64,000 nucleotides of DNA from Burkholderia sp. Ac-20365 (GTDB lineage Bacteria; Pseudomonadota; Gammaproteobacteria; Burkholderiales; Burkholderiaceae), in the NCBI RefSeq assembly GCF_017104715.1, contig NZ_JAAGPI010000002.1:62001-126000 (forward strand), given 5' to 3'. Positions within the stretch are counted from its first letter, which is position 1; the number at the start of each line of letters is the position of its first letter. Below, piece by piece: positions 24,266 to 33,715 of the stretch. The notes beneath the pieces are model-generated. The model saw only the letters and a program-made list of their open reading frames with translations, ran no database searches and was not told the DNA's origin. The position numbers were made by a program, and so were the translations under genes.

Positions 24266-25357
24266 ATGGATCATTTGCAGTCGATGCGAGTATTCGTCAA
24301 AGTGGCGGATCTCGGAAGTTTTGCCCGCGCAGCTAGCGCGATGGATATTTCAAACGCAGTCGCCACCCGCCACGTCGCCGATCTCGAAGGTCGCCTTGGC
24401 ACCCGGCTGCTGAATCGCACCACACGTAGTCTTTCCCTGACCGAGTCCGGCCAGGTTTATCTCGAACGCGCCCGTCAGATTCTTGACGAGCTCGAAGACG
24501 TCGAACAGATGGTCGTCGCGCGCAATCACGAGCCTGTCGGCACGCTGCGCATCGTCGCGCCAGTGGTGTTCGGGCTGCACAATCTCGCGCCCGTGCTGCA
24601 GACGTACGCCGAGCGCTATCCGAAGGTGATTCCCGATGTGACGCTGGTCGACCGGCAAGTCGATCTCGTCGAAGAAGGTTTCGACGTCGGCGTGGTGATC
24701 GCGCGGCATATGCGTAGCGCGAGCATCGTCACGCGACGCCTGACGACGGGTTGCATGACCGTCTGCGCGACTCCCGCGTATCTGGAAAAGCACGGCACGC
24801 CGACGCGTCCGGAACAGCTGATCGAGCATCCAAGCCTGTCGCTGCCGTCCGAGTATTGGGGCGACGAGCGCGTATTCACCGGCCCGGAAGGCGAAGTGCG
24901 CGTGCGTCCGACGAACGTGATCGTCGCGAACAATACGGAAATGCTGCGTCAGTTCGCGATGCTCGGCATGGGCATCGCGATCCTGCCGAGCTATCTGATC
25001 GGGCGCGACACGACGCGCGGCAAGCTGGTGCGTCTCCTGAGCGACTACCGTCTGCCGCAGGTCGAGATCAACATTGCCTACCCAAGCCGTCGCCATTTGC
25101 CGGCCAAGGTGCGCACGTTCATCGATCACCTCGTCGAGCACTTCAACCAGACGCCGAACAGCCAGCTCGGCGAACAATGGGTGAAGGACGGCGTGGAGCG
25201 CGCGCCCTCGATGCTCGAGTCGACCGCGATGGCGATGCCGCCCGAAGCCTTCGATGGCGCCGAGCCGCTGTCGAGCCTGCTGGATGGCGAAATCCCCGCC
25301 AAGCCGACGACGCGCACGCTGAACCGCACGCGCAATCTCGCGACGCCGACGCACTAA
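24266..25357 (+). CDS. LysR-family transcriptional regulator
   Basis: 363 residues, longer than the usual about 300 because of a C-terminal tail of about 60 residues after the effector domain. The N-terminal winged helix (MRVFVKVADLGSFARAAS, then AVATRHVADLEGRLGTRLLNR with the family-typical ending) is of the CrgA/DsdC-like subgroup that regulates oxidative or aromatic functions. The effector domain spans about 95-300. The ATG at 24266 has CAGGAG 7 bases upstream. No divergent target gene is adjacent; the convergent topB and upstream pckG are not obvious targets. The tail (PSMLESTAMAMPPEAF, TRTLNRTRN) is of unknown use. Confidence 0.85.
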   Translation: MDHLQSMRVFVKVADLGSFARAASAMDISNAVATRHVADLEGRLGTRLLNRTTRSLSLTESGQVYLERARQILDELEDVEQMVVARNHEPVGTLRIVAPVVFGLHNLAPVLQTYAERYPKVIPDVTLVDRQVDLVEEGFDVGVVIARHMRSASIVTRRLTTGCMTVCATPAYLEKHGTPTRPEQLIEHPSLSLPSEYWGDERVFTGPEGEVRVRPTNVIVANNTEMLRQFAMLGMGIAILPSYLIGRDTTRGKLVRLLSDYRLPQVEINIAYPSRRHLPAKVRTFIDHLVEHFNQTPNSQLGEQWVKDGVERAPSMLESTAMAMPPEAFDGAEPLSSLLDGEIPAKPTTRTLNRTRNLATPTH

Positions 25358-25400
25358 GGCAATTGCCGCGACGCCCTGACGGGCGATCCGGTCAGACGAA

Positions 25401-25440
25401 AAAAAGCGCAGTCACCTTTGAAGGTGACTGCGCTTTTTGT
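25401..25440. terminator. Bidirectional terminator between LysR gene and topB
   Basis: Arms of 18 bp (AAAAAGCGCAGTCACCTT and its complement) with almost no loop give T-runs on both strands between two convergent genes. Confidence 0.9.
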
Positions 25441-25474
25441 TTGGCTGCAGTGCGCTGTGCGTCAGACGCCGCGC

Positions 25475-28132
25475 TTACGAGCCAGTCTTACGTGCCGTCG
25501 TTTTCGCCGCAGAGGTCTTTGCAGCGGCCTTCTTCGCCGGCGCTTTCTTGGCGGCTGCCGTCTTCGCAGCGGTCTTCTTTGCGGGCGCTTCGCTCACTGC
25601 CTCGTCGTTTGCAGATTCAGGCGCCGCCTTGGCTGCCGTCTTCGCAGCAGTCTTCTTCGCTGCGCCTTCCTTCGGCTCCTTCTTCTCGAACTCGAAGCCG
25701 ATCTTGCCGTCGTTCTGCTTGACGAGGAAAGCCTTGAAGTTGCGGCCCGTGCGCGACGACTTGAAGTTCGTCAGCAGGTCGGTGCGGCCATCTTCCAGCA
25801 GCTTCGCCATCTGCTCACGCGTGATTTCCTGCTGCAGGATCACCTTGCCTGAACGGAAGTCGCAGGTCTTCGGATTCGCGACCGAGTTCTCGCAGACATA
25901 GCTCATGCCGTGCTCGAACACCTTGCCGCTGCACTTCGGACACGCGCCGACTGGCGTCTGTTCCGAGAAGTCCGGTGCCTCGCCGTCTTCGCCGCCCTGA
26001 TCCTGGCCGAAGTCGAATTCGAGCTTGTAGTTCTTCGTTTCGTCGTCGAACGACAGCTTGAGAATTGCCGAGAACGGCCGGCCCATCTTGCTGCGGAAAC
26101 CAGAAAGCGGACCGATCTGCTTCTGCTGCAACAGCTCTTCGACTTCCTCGATTTCGAACTGCCGGCCGCCCGGAATCTTCGAGATCGAGAACTCGCACTT
26201 CGTACACGCAAAGCGCCGATAGTTTTCCTTCACCTGACCGCCACAATTGGGGCAAGGCGTTTGCAGCGTCGCGTAGTCGCCCGGGATCGTATCGGAGTCG
26301 TACTCCTTCGCGCGCTTGACGATGGTCTGCGTCATGCGGGCGATTTCCTGCATGAACGCGTCGCGCGGCAGCTTGCCGCGTTCCATCTGCGACAGCTTGT
26401 ATTCCCACTCGCCCGTCAGTTCCGGCGCGGTCAGTTCCTTCACGTCGAGGCCGCGCAAGAGCGTCATCAACTGGAAAGCCTTGGCGGTCGGGATCAGTTC
26501 GCGGCCTTCACGGACCAGATACTTTTCACCCAGCAAACCTTCGATGATCGCAGCGCGCGTGGCCGGCGTGCCCAGACCCTTCGCGGCCATGGCTTCGCGC
26601 AGTTCGTCGTCTTCGATGAGCTTGCCCGCGCCTTCCATCGCCGAGAGCAGCGTTGCTTCGTTGTAGCGTGCGGGCGGCTTCGTGACGAGTTGCTGCGCGG
26701 CGATCTTGTCCGTCTTGACCTTCTCGTTCTTCTGCACCGGGACGAGATTCGCGTCTTCGCCGCCCGATTCGCGGCCGTAGATCTGCAGCCAGCCCGGCTC
26801 GACTAGCACCTTGCCTTCCGTCTTGAAGTGATGGCCGACGACTTCCGTGATCCGCGTGGTCACGCGGTATTCGGCAGCCGGGAAGAACACGGCGAGGAAG
26901 CGCTTGACCACGAGGTCGTACAGCTTCTGCTCCGGCTCGGAGAGCGCCTTCGGCGCCTGCAGCGTCGGGATGATTGCAAAGTGGTCGCTGATCTTCGAGT
27001 TGTCGAAGATGCGCTTGTTCGGCTTCACCCAGCCCTTGTCGAGCACCTGCTTGGCGAACGGCAGATAGTTGTTGCTCTCCTTGAGCATCTCAAGCGTGTG
27101 CTTGACCGTCTCCTGGTAATCTTCCGGCAGCGCGCGCGCGTCGGTACGGGGATAGGTCAGCACCTTGTGCTTTTCGTACAGCGCCTGAGCGAGCCCGAGC
27201 GTGTTCTTCGCGGAGAAGCCGAAGCGGCCGTTGGCTTCACGCTGCAGGCTGGTCAGGTCGAACAGCGCCGGCGAAAGCTGCGTGGACGGTTTCGATTCTT
27301 CCGTCACCGTGCCGATCTGCCCGCGGCAGGCCGCGACGATCGTTTCGGCAGCCGGCAGGCTCCAGAGGCGCGAATCGCGCTTTTCCGGATCGAACTCGTC
27401 TTTCTTGAACTTCGGGTCGTACCAGCGGCCTTCGTAGAAACCCGCCGCGCAGACGAACTCCGCCTTCACTTCCCAGTAATCACGCGGGATGAAACGGCGA
27501 ATCTTTTCTTCGCGCTCGACGACGATCGACAGCGTCGGCGTCTGCACGCGGCCGACGGTGGTCAGGAAGAAGCCGCCGCCCTTGCTGTTGAACGCGGTCA
27601 TCGCCCGCGTGCCGTTGATGCCGACCAGCCAGTCGGCTTCCGAGCGGCAGCGCGCGGCGTCCGCGAGCGGTTGCATGTCGACGTCGGTGCGCAGTTGCGC
27701 AAAGCCGTCGCGGATCGCTGCGGGCGTCATCGACTGCAGCCACAGACGCTGCACCGGCTGTTTGGCCTTCGCGTGCTGTGCGATCAGGCGGAAAATCAGC
27801 TCGCCCTCGCGCCCCGCGTCACATGCGTTGATCAGACGGTCGACGTCTTTACGTTTGATCAGCTTGTTCAGCACCTTCAGGCGCGATTCGCTTTTGGCGA
27901 TCGGGTGCAGATCGAAATGCGGCGGAATCACGGGGAGATTGGCGAAACTCCATTTTCCCCGCTTGACTTCATATTCTTCCGGCGCGGCGATCTCGACGAG
28001 ATGGCCGACGGCCGACGACAGGACGAAATCGTCGCTTTCGAAGTACTCGTCATGCTTGGTAAAACCGCCCAAAGCCCGCGCGATGTCGTTCGCGACGGAT
28101 GGCTTTTCGGCGATGATCAGTGCTTTGGACAT
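25475..28132 (-). CDS. topB: DNA topoisomerase III with Lys/Ala-rich tail
   Basis: 885 residues. Type IA topoisomerase that passes single strands and resolves recombination and replication intermediates. The N-terminal TOPRIM domain (ALIIAEKPSVANDIARALGG, then DAGREGELIFRL), the active Tyr in LTYPRTDAR (near residue 330) and two C-terminal zinc-ribbon-like Cys clusters (CPNCGG with CTKC; CPKCSG) are present. The last about 65 residues are an almost pure Lys/Ala tail (KKTAAKTAAK, AKKAPAKKAAAK) like histone H1, which probably raises DNA affinity. The ATG at 28132 is the conserved start though it lacks a good ribosome site. A TTGCCG-N16-TATAAA promoter precedes it. Confidence 0.93.
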   Translation of the reverse strand: MSKALIIAEKPSVANDIARALGGFTKHDEYFESDDFVLSSAVGHLVEIAAPEEYEVKRGKWSFANLPVIPPHFDLHPIAKSESRLKVLNKLIKRKDVDRLINACDAGREGELIFRLIAQHAKAKQPVQRLWLQSMTPAAIRDGFAQLRTDVDMQPLADAARCRSEADWLVGINGTRAMTAFNSKGGGFFLTTVGRVQTPTLSIVVEREEKIRRFIPRDYWEVKAEFVCAAGFYEGRWYDPKFKKDEFDPEKRDSRLWSLPAAETIVAACRGQIGTVTEESKPSTQLSPALFDLTSLQREANGRFGFSAKNTLGLAQALYEKHKVLTYPRTDARALPEDYQETVKHTLEMLKESNNYLPFAKQVLDKGWVKPNKRIFDNSKISDHFAIIPTLQAPKALSEPEQKLYDLVVKRFLAVFFPAAEYRVTTRITEVVGHHFKTEGKVLVEPGWLQIYGRESGGEDANLVPVQKNEKVKTDKIAAQQLVTKPPARYNEATLLSAMEGAGKLIEDDELREAMAAKGLGTPATRAAIIEGLLGEKYLVREGRELIPTAKAFQLMTLLRGLDVKELTAPELTGEWEYKLSQMERGKLPRDAFMQEIARMTQTIVKRAKEYDSDTIPGDYATLQTPCPNCGGQVKENYRRFACTKCEFSISKIPGGRQFEIEEVEELLQQKQIGPLSGFRSKMGRPFSAILKLSFDDETKNYKLEFDFGQDQGGEDGEAPDFSEQTPVGACPKCSGKVFEHGMSYVCENSVANPKTCDFRSGKVILQQEITREQMAKLLEDGRTDLLTNFKSSRTGRNFKAFLVKQNDGKIGFEFEKKEPKEGAAKKTAAKTAAKAAPESANDEAVSEAPAKKTAAKTAAAKKAPAKKAAAKTSAAKTTARKTGS

Positions 28133-28208
28133 GACTGAAAATAAATTGGTGGATTCGGGCCGGGACCTCGGGTTTTCTGCCCCGGGTTTGGCACCCATTA
28201 ACGACCGC

Positions 28209-28236
28209 TTTATAGCACACGCCGCCGCAACGGCAA
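28209..28236 (-). promoter_or_regulatory. Sigma-70 promoter of topB
   Basis: On the minus strand TTGCCG (28231-28236) and TATAAA (28209-28214) are 16 bp apart, giving a leader of about 70 nt. The remaining gap 28237-28436 up to the thioredoxin-like gene shows no gene. Confidence 0.6.
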
Positions 28237-28436
28237 CCGGTGGGCCCAAAAAAGCGGGTCATCATAATTGCGCGCAGATCGATTGGGCAACCGTGTGACG
28301 AGCGTCGCCAAAGGCGGTTTCACGCGTGATTCAAGCCATTTTTCCCGCATTGCCGAACGAATTCCGCAAATGCCGTACCGACATTTGCCTCAGATTAATA
28401 AATGGGGCGCGGACGACGGGCGTTTCAGCGCCGGTT

Positions 28437-28814
28437 TCAGGCGTCGAGCAAAGCTGGCCGCACTTTAGGCGCGCCTTTGACGCCGGGCAGGGCGGTCAGA
28501 TCGACCAGCATCCGCTCGACAATCGATGCCTGGGGCAACACCGTGCCGAAGAAACGAGTGGTCGCGCCGTCTTCTATAAGAATTGTGGGGAAATTCTCAA
28601 CATCAAGATCGTCGAAGCGGTCCGCATGCGTTTCGATATCGATCCACGCGAAGCAGATATCCGGGTGCCGGTCGGCGAGCGCGTCGAACGCGGCGCGGTA
28701 TTCGCGGCAGGTTCCGCACCATTCCGCGCACAGACACGCCACGAAAAGCATCTCGCTGTCATTGACGAGCTCGGCGATCCGTTTCGAGTCGGTGTCCAGG
28801 TTCAGCGCGGGCAT
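28437..28814 (-). CDS. Thioredoxin-like protein
   Basis: 125 residues with a thioredoxin fold and the redox motif WCGTC (Cys33, Cys36), preceded by FVACLCAEW and followed by the cis-Pro region ENFPTILIE. The WCGTC form differs from the WCGPC of classical thioredoxin, which would shift its redox potential. Two extra Cys (27, 29) lie just before the active site. No signal peptide, so it acts in the cytosol. It lies 53 bp downstream of dprA on the same strand and may be co-transcribed. Its partners are unknown. Confidence 0.85.
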   Translation of the reverse strand: MPALNLDTDSKRIAELVNDSEMLFVACLCAEWCGTCREYRAAFDALADRHPDICFAWIDIETHADRFDDLDVENFPTILIEDGATTRFFGTVLPQASIVERMLVDLTALPGVKGAPKVRPALLDA

Positions 28815-28867
28815 GGCGGGTTCCTTCGGTATTGCATGGTTATTTGGCGCGAATGTAGCACGACCCG

Positions 28868-30046
28868 TCAGCCGCTGCGCATCGCGCGAACGTACCGTCC
28901 ACCGGGCAGCGCACAGAGTTCGCCCGCCAGTTCGAGCCGCAGCAGCGTGCTTTGCAGCAGCGTGTCGTCCATGTCGGTGCGCTCGGCGAGTATTTCAAGC
29001 GTGGCGGGCGCGTGGCCAAGCGCGTCGAGCAGGCGGCTGGCTTCCACCGATGCAGGCGTTTCGCGCTCCGGACGTGTCTCGCCTGCGGGAGACGCGTTCG
29101 CGGCCATCCGTAGCCGGGGTGCCTTCGCCGGCTCGGCTGCGGGCGGCTGAAGGGCAAATCCGAGCTCTTCGAGCACGTCTTCCGGTGTTTCGACCAGTTT
29201 CGCCCCCTGTTTGATCATCCGGTGACAACCGCGCGCGAGCGGCGCGTGGATCGAACCTGGAATCGCGAACACATCGCGCCCCATTTCGTTTGCGAAGCGC
29301 GCCGTGATCAGCGAGCCGGACCGCATGGCCGCCTCGACCACCAGCACGCCCCGGACGAGCCCCGCGATCAGCCGGTTGCGCTGCGGGAAATTCGCCGAGC
29401 GGGCGGGCGTGCCTAGCGGCCATTCCGACATGATCGCGCCTTGCGCGGCGATCTGGTGCGCAAGCGCGTGATGTGAGGACGGGTAGACGAGATCCGCGCC
29501 CGTGCCGATCACTGCAACCGTGTTGCCGCGCCCTTGAAGCGCACCGCGATGGGCCGCGCCGTCCACCCCCGACGCAAGCCCCGACACCACCGCTAGCCCT
29601 GCATCCGAGAAAGCGCGGGCGAAGCGCGTCGCGTCCTCGATGCCTTGTGGCGTCGCGCTGCGGCTCCCGACCACGGCAACGCTACGCGCGTGCAGCAGCT
29701 CGATCCGCCCCTTTACATATAGCAATGGCGGCGGATCGGGCATGGTCAGCAACAATGGCGGATAGGCGGGATCGTCGAGCGTAACGAGCGCGTTGCCGGT
29801 TGACTCGCGCCAAGTGCGAACCGCGTCGAGTTGCGCGGAGAAGTCGGCGGCTGGCGGCGCGAGCACAGCCCTCGCTGTGGCTTCGTCGGTGGCTTCGGCG
29901 AGCGCCGCGAAGCTCTGCGACACGACCGCTTCGGGCAAGCCGAAAGCCGCCAGCAGGCGACGCAGCGCAGCCGGGTTCAAACCCGGCGCCATCGAAAGCT
30001 GCAACCAGGCGGCAAGTTCCTGGTCTGTCAGGGGAAGCGTCTGCAT
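28868..30046 (-). CDS. dprA: DNA-processing protein DprA
   Basis: 392 residues. Loads RecA on incoming single-stranded DNA during natural transformation. The central Rossmann-like domain is clear (AVVGSRSATPQG near 120, VVSGLASGVDGAAHRGAL, NTVAVIGTGADLVYP, FPQRNRLIAGL, EAAMRSGSLITARFA). The N-terminal about 70 residues are SAM-like and the last about 60 (VEASRLLDALGHAPATLEIL) form the winged-helix DML1-like domain. It is divergent from def, a common arrangement in Burkholderia and other Betaproteobacteria. Confidence 0.93.
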   Translation of the reverse strand: MQTLPLTDQELAAWLQLSMAPGLNPAALRRLLAAFGLPEAVVSQSFAALAEATDEATARAVLAPPAADFSAQLDAVRTWRESTGNALVTLDDPAYPPLLLTMPDPPPLLYVKGRIELLHARSVAVVGSRSATPQGIEDATRFARAFSDAGLAVVSGLASGVDGAAHRGALQGRGNTVAVIGTGADLVYPSSHHALAHQIAAQGAIMSEWPLGTPARSANFPQRNRLIAGLVRGVLVVEAAMRSGSLITARFANEMGRDVFAIPGSIHAPLARGCHRMIKQGAKLVETPEDVLEELGFALQPPAAEPAKAPRLRMAANASPAGETRPERETPASVEASRLLDALGHAPATLEILAERTDMDDTLLQSTLLRLELAGELCALPGGRYVRAMRSG

Positions 30047-30301
30047 GGCTCACGTCCTCGCACGGCAACCGGCCTTTCAGTCGCCATGCTAAAATTTTCA
30101 TCATCCGAAATAACCCGAAACCACTGCTGCGCCGCGCTCGCGCGAGCCTGCGGATACGCGCTTGACGCGTCGAACTGGCGTTGAATCAACACGGTTCGGC
30201 CACTATCTATCCTGTGCGTGTCGAGGTCGGCGAACAACCTGGCCGAATGGCTAATCGCGCAACCTGTTCACTGGCGCTGGCGTCCAATCCATTTCAGAAC
30301 C

Positions 30302-30805
30302 ATGGCTTTACTCAACATCCTCAATTACCCGGACAAGCGTCTGCACAAGATCGCGAAGCCGGTCGACAAGGTCGATGACCGCATCCGCAAGCTCGTCGCC
30401 AACATGGCCGAGACGATGTACGCCGCGCCCGGCGTGGGTCTCGCGGCGACGCAGGTGGACGTGCACGAGCGCGTGATCGTGATCGACGTGTCCGATGCGC
30501 ACGACGAACTGCGCGCGTTCATCAACCCGGAAATCATCTGGTCGAGCGACGAGCGCGAGATCCACGAAGAAGGTTGTCTGTCGGTACCGGGCATCTACGA
30601 CAACGTCGAGCGCGCCGAGAAGGTGCGCGTACGTGCGCTGAACGAGAAGGGCGAAACCTTCGAACTGGATTGCGAAGGGCTGCTCGCCGTGTGCATTCAG
30701 CACGAAATGGATCACCTGATGGGCAAGGTGTTCGTCGAGTATCTGTCGCCGCTCAAGCAGACGCGCATCAAGAGCAAGATGAAAAAGCTCGCGCACGCGA
30801 TGTGA
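30302..30805 (+). CDS. def: Peptide deformylase
   Basis: 167 residues. Removes the formyl group from the N-terminal Met of new proteins; cytosolic Fe/Zn enzyme. The three active-site motifs are intact: GVGLAATQ (near 47-54), EGCLSVP (near 95-101) with the metal Cys, and QHEMDHL (near 138) with the metal His pair. I begin at the ATG at 30302 ([11 protein letters not shown]); the longer frame from 30218 adds no family sequence. fmt begins 31 bp downstream, giving the usual def-fmt pair, divergent from dprA. Confidence 0.96.
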   Translation: MALLNILNYPDKRLHKIAKPVDKVDDRIRKLVANMAETMYAAPGVGLAATQVDVHERVIVIDVSDAHDELRAFINPEIIWSSDEREIHEEGCLSVPGIYDNVERAEKVRVRALNEKGETFELDCEGLLAVCIQHEMDHLMGKVFVEYLSPLKQTRIKSKMKKLAHAM

Positions 30806-30836
30806 CGCGCTTTCGTACCGCTTTCGCTATCCGTAC

Positions 30837-31820
30837 ATGAGTCATTCGTTGCGCGTCATCTTCGCCGGCACGCCGGAATTCGCCGCTGCGGCGCTCGCCG
30901 CGATCCACGAGGCTGGTTTCCCCGTGCCGCTCGTCCTGACCCAGCCGGATCGCCCGGCCGGCCGCGGCATGAAGCTGCAGGCGAGCCCCGTCAAGCGCTA
31001 TGCGCAGGAGCACGGCATCGAGGTCGCGCAGCCGCCTTCGCTGCGCCGTAGCGGCAAGTTCCCTGCGGAGGCCACGGCTGCTATCGAGCAACTGCGCGCT
31101 ACGCCGCACGACGTGATGGTCGTGGCCGCCTATGGCCTGCTGCTGCCGCAGGAAGTGCTCGACATCGCGCCGCACGGCTGCATCAACATTCACGCTTCGC
31201 TGCTGCCGCGCTGGCGCGGCGCCGCGCCGATCCACCGCGCGATCGAAGCTGGCGACGCCGAAACGGGCATCACGCTGATGCAGATGGACGTCGGCCTCGA
31301 CACGGGCGCGATGATTTCCGAAGTCCGCACGCCAATCCACGACACCGACACCACCGCGACACTGCACGACCGTCTGGCCGAAGCGGGCGCGAAGCTGATC
31401 GTCGAAGCGCTGGTCGAACTCGAGCGCAGCGGCAAGCTCGCTGCGACGCCGCAGCCGGCCGACGGCGCCAACTACGCCGAGAAAATCGGCAAACACGAGG
31501 CGGCGCTCGACTGGCGGCGTCCCGCGGCGGAACTGGCGCGCCAGGTTCGCGCATTCGATCCGTTCCCCGGCGGCGCGGCGACGCTAGACGGCACGGTGCT
31601 GAAAATCTGGTCCGCTATTGCAGGCGACGCTCCGCGCAACGCGGAACCCGGCACGATCGTCGATGTATCGCCCGAAGGCGTCGTTGTGGCGTGCGGTGAA
31701 GGCGCGCTGCGTCTTACGCAACTGCAAAAACCCGGTGGCAAGCGCCTGCCGGTGCGTGAATTCCTCGCCGGTTCCACACTCGCCGCCGGCCAGCGCTTCG
31801 ATCTCGCGCAATCACAATAA
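30837..31820 (+). CDS. fmt: Methionyl-tRNA formyltransferase
   Basis: 327 residues. Formylates initiator Met-tRNA using 10-formyltetrahydrofolate. The N-terminal catalytic domain has [28 protein letters not shown], the catalytic [16 protein letters not shown] region and the [12 protein letters not shown] block; the C-terminal OB-like domain begins near residue 205. It is second in the def-fmt operon. Confidence 0.96.
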   Translation: MSHSLRVIFAGTPEFAAAALAAIHEAGFPVPLVLTQPDRPAGRGMKLQASPVKRYAQEHGIEVAQPPSLRRSGKFPAEATAAIEQLRATPHDVMVVAAYGLLLPQEVLDIAPHGCINIHASLLPRWRGAAPIHRAIEAGDAETGITLMQMDVGLDTGAMISEVRTPIHDTDTTATLHDRLAEAGAKLIVEALVELERSGKLAATPQPADGANYAEKIGKHEAALDWRRPAAELARQVRAFDPFPGGAATLDGTVLKIWSAIAGDAPRNAEPGTIVDVSPEGVVVACGEGALRLTQLQKPGGKRLPVREFLAGSTLAAGQRFDLAQSQ

Positions 31821-31920
31821 CGACGCTCGTTTCCCCGCACCATATGCCGTTCGGCCAGGGCGCGCCGCGTTCGCGCGGCGCGTTAGAATCTTTGGTGCAA
31901 CTGCACGTGAAGAGGATTCC

Positions 31921-32562
31921 ATGTTCGGCATTACCCATTTCGAGTTTTTCGTCGTCGCTGTCTTTCTGCTCAATGTCACGCCTGGGCCCGACACTGCGTA
32001 TATCGTCGGTCGTAGCGTTGCGCAGGGGCGCGGCGCGGGGCTGATGTCGGCGCTGGGGATTTCGGCGGGGTGCTGCGTGCATTCGCTCGCGTGTGCGTTC
32101 GGACTGACGGCGCTGCTGGCGGCATCGGCCACGGCGTTCACCGTCATCAAGTTCGTCGGCGCGGTGTATCTGATGTACCTCGGCGTGCGCCTGATCCTGA
32201 CCAAACCGGAAGCCGGTGAGGCCAAGGGCGAAACGCGCGCAGCTGGCGCGCCGAAGTCGCTGCGCCAGCTTTTCATGCAGGGCTTCTGGACCAACGTGCT
32301 GAATCCGAAAGTCGTGCTGTTCTTCGTGTCGTTTTTCCCGCAATTCGTGTCGACGGACAGCAGCAACAAGACGTTCGCGTTCCTCACGCTAGGCGTCGTG
32401 TTCGTCGTGATGAGCATGGCGTGGAACAGCTTTGTCGCGTGGATCGCGGGCAGCGTCACGCGCCGCTTCTCGGGCAAGCCGGGCGTCAGGAAGTGGCTGG
32501 ACCGCACTGTCGGCAGCGCATTCGTAGGGCTTGGAATCAGGCTCGCCACGGCAACGCGGTGA
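31921..32562 (+). CDS. LysE-family amino-acid exporter (RhtB type)
   Basis: 213 residues with six predicted membrane helices. The N terminus (FEFFVVAVFLLNVTPGPDTAYI) carries the TPGPD signature of the LysE/RhtB family, followed by VGAVYLMYLGVRL and FWTNVLNPKVVLFFVSFFPQF. It should export an amino acid such as threonine, homoserine or leucine; the substrate is not predictable. GAAGAGG precedes the ATG. It follows fmt by 100 bp and may be its own unit. Confidence 0.88.
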   Translation: MFGITHFEFFVVAVFLLNVTPGPDTAYIVGRSVAQGRGAGLMSALGISAGCCVHSLACAFGLTALLAASATAFTVIKFVGAVYLMYLGVRLILTKPEAGEAKGETRAAGAPKSLRQLFMQGFWTNVLNPKVVLFFVSFFPQFVSTDSSNKTFAFLTLGVVFVVMSMAWNSFVAWIAGSVTRRFSGKPGVRKWLDRTVGSAFVGLGIRLATATR

Positions 32563-32666
32563 TTGAATTTTTCGCGCTCGTCCCTATCTAACAGTTCGCT
32601 TACAATCATTCGCCGCGACGATGCGGCACCAATAAAGAACCGCGTGACGGGCAAGGAGTCTTGGAT

Positions 32667-33524
32667 ATGTTCAACTGGGTGAAAACCGCGATGCTGATGG
32701 CCGCGATCACGGCACTCTTTATCGTGATCGGCGGCATGATCGGCGGCCAGCGCGGCATGATGCTCGCGTTGCTGATCGCGCTGGGCATGAATTTCTTCTC
32801 GTACTGGTTTTCAGACAAGATGGTTCTGCGCATGTACAACGCGCAGGAAGTCGACGAAACGAGTGCGCCGCAGTTCTACCGGATGGTGCGCGACCTCGCG
32901 ACGCGCGCCAATCTGCCGATGCCACGCGTGTACCTGATCGACGAAGATCAGCCGAACGCGTTTGCGACCGGCCGCAACCCGGAACACGCGGCCGTCGCGG
33001 CCACGACGGGCATTCTGCGCGTGTTGTCCGAGCGTGAAATGCGCGGCGTGATGGCGCACGAACTCGCGCACGTGAAGCACCGCGACATCCTGATCTCGAC
33101 CATTTCGGCGACGATGGCGGGCGCGATTTCGGCGCTGGCGAACTTCGCGATGTTCTTCGGCGGCCGTGACGAGAATGGCCGTCCGTCGAACCCGATTGCG
33201 AGCATCGCTGTCGCGCTGCTGGCGCCGATTGCAGGTGCGCTGATCCAGATGGCGATTTCCCGTGCGCGTGAATTCGAAGCGGATCGCGGCGGCGCGCAGA
33301 TTTCGGGCGATCCTCAGGCGCTCGCGTCGGCGCTCGACAAGATCCATCGGTACGCGAACGGCATCCCGTTCCCGACGGCAGAAGCGCACCCGGCGACCGC
33401 GCAGATGATGATCATGAATCCGCTGTCGGCCGGCGGTATCCAGAATCTGTTCTCGACGCACCCGGCCACCGAAGAGCGCATTGCCCGCCTGATGGAAATG
33501 GCGCGCACGGGGCGTTTCGAGTAA
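32667..33524 (+). CDS. htpX: Membrane zinc metalloprotease HtpX
   Basis: 285 residues. Heat-shock membrane protease of family M48 that degrades misfolded membrane proteins together with FtsH. Two N-terminal helices (about 5-50), zinc motif HELAH (near 134) with the third ligand in the EFEADRGGA region, and two further helices near 150-200 are present. The ATG at 32667 has AAGGAG 8 bases upstream; the TTG at 32661 is less likely. A terminator follows. Confidence 0.95.
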   Translation: MFNWVKTAMLMAAITALFIVIGGMIGGQRGMMLALLIALGMNFFSYWFSDKMVLRMYNAQEVDETSAPQFYRMVRDLATRANLPMPRVYLIDEDQPNAFATGRNPEHAAVAATTGILRVLSEREMRGVMAHELAHVKHRDILISTISATMAGAISALANFAMFFGGRDENGRPSNPIASIAVALLAPIAGALIQMAISRAREFEADRGGAQISGDPQALASALDKIHRYANGIPFPTAEAHPATAQMMIMNPLSAGGIQNLFSTHPATEERIARLMEMARTGRFE

Positions 33525-33557
33525 GCATCGACGGGATTTCGGCCGTAGCAGTACAAG

Positions 33558-33584
33558 AGGGGCGAGTATGACTCGCCCCTTTTT
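33558..33584 (+). terminator. Rho-independent terminator of htpX
   Basis: A perfect 10-bp stem AGGGGCGAGT/ACTCGCCCCT with an ATG loop is followed by TTTTC, 33 bp after the htpX stop. Confidence 0.85.
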
Positions 33585-33715
33585 CATTTCAGCATCGCTC
33601 GCGTTCGCGATGATCGCGGTCAGTTCGGGAACGGTACACCGGTCCGAAACCCGCATCACGCTACAATGTGGCGTTTGCGCGACACTTTCCGTGCGCGCCC
33701 GTTTCTCGCCTCTTC

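Noticed and set aside
24266..25357. LysR gene as regulator of pckG
   Set aside because: Same strand downstream of pckG with a terminator between; no shared promoter region supports it.
26828..28138. 436-codon open frame on the plus strand opposite topB
   Set aside because: Antisense shadow; Arg/Val/Leu-rich with no motif.
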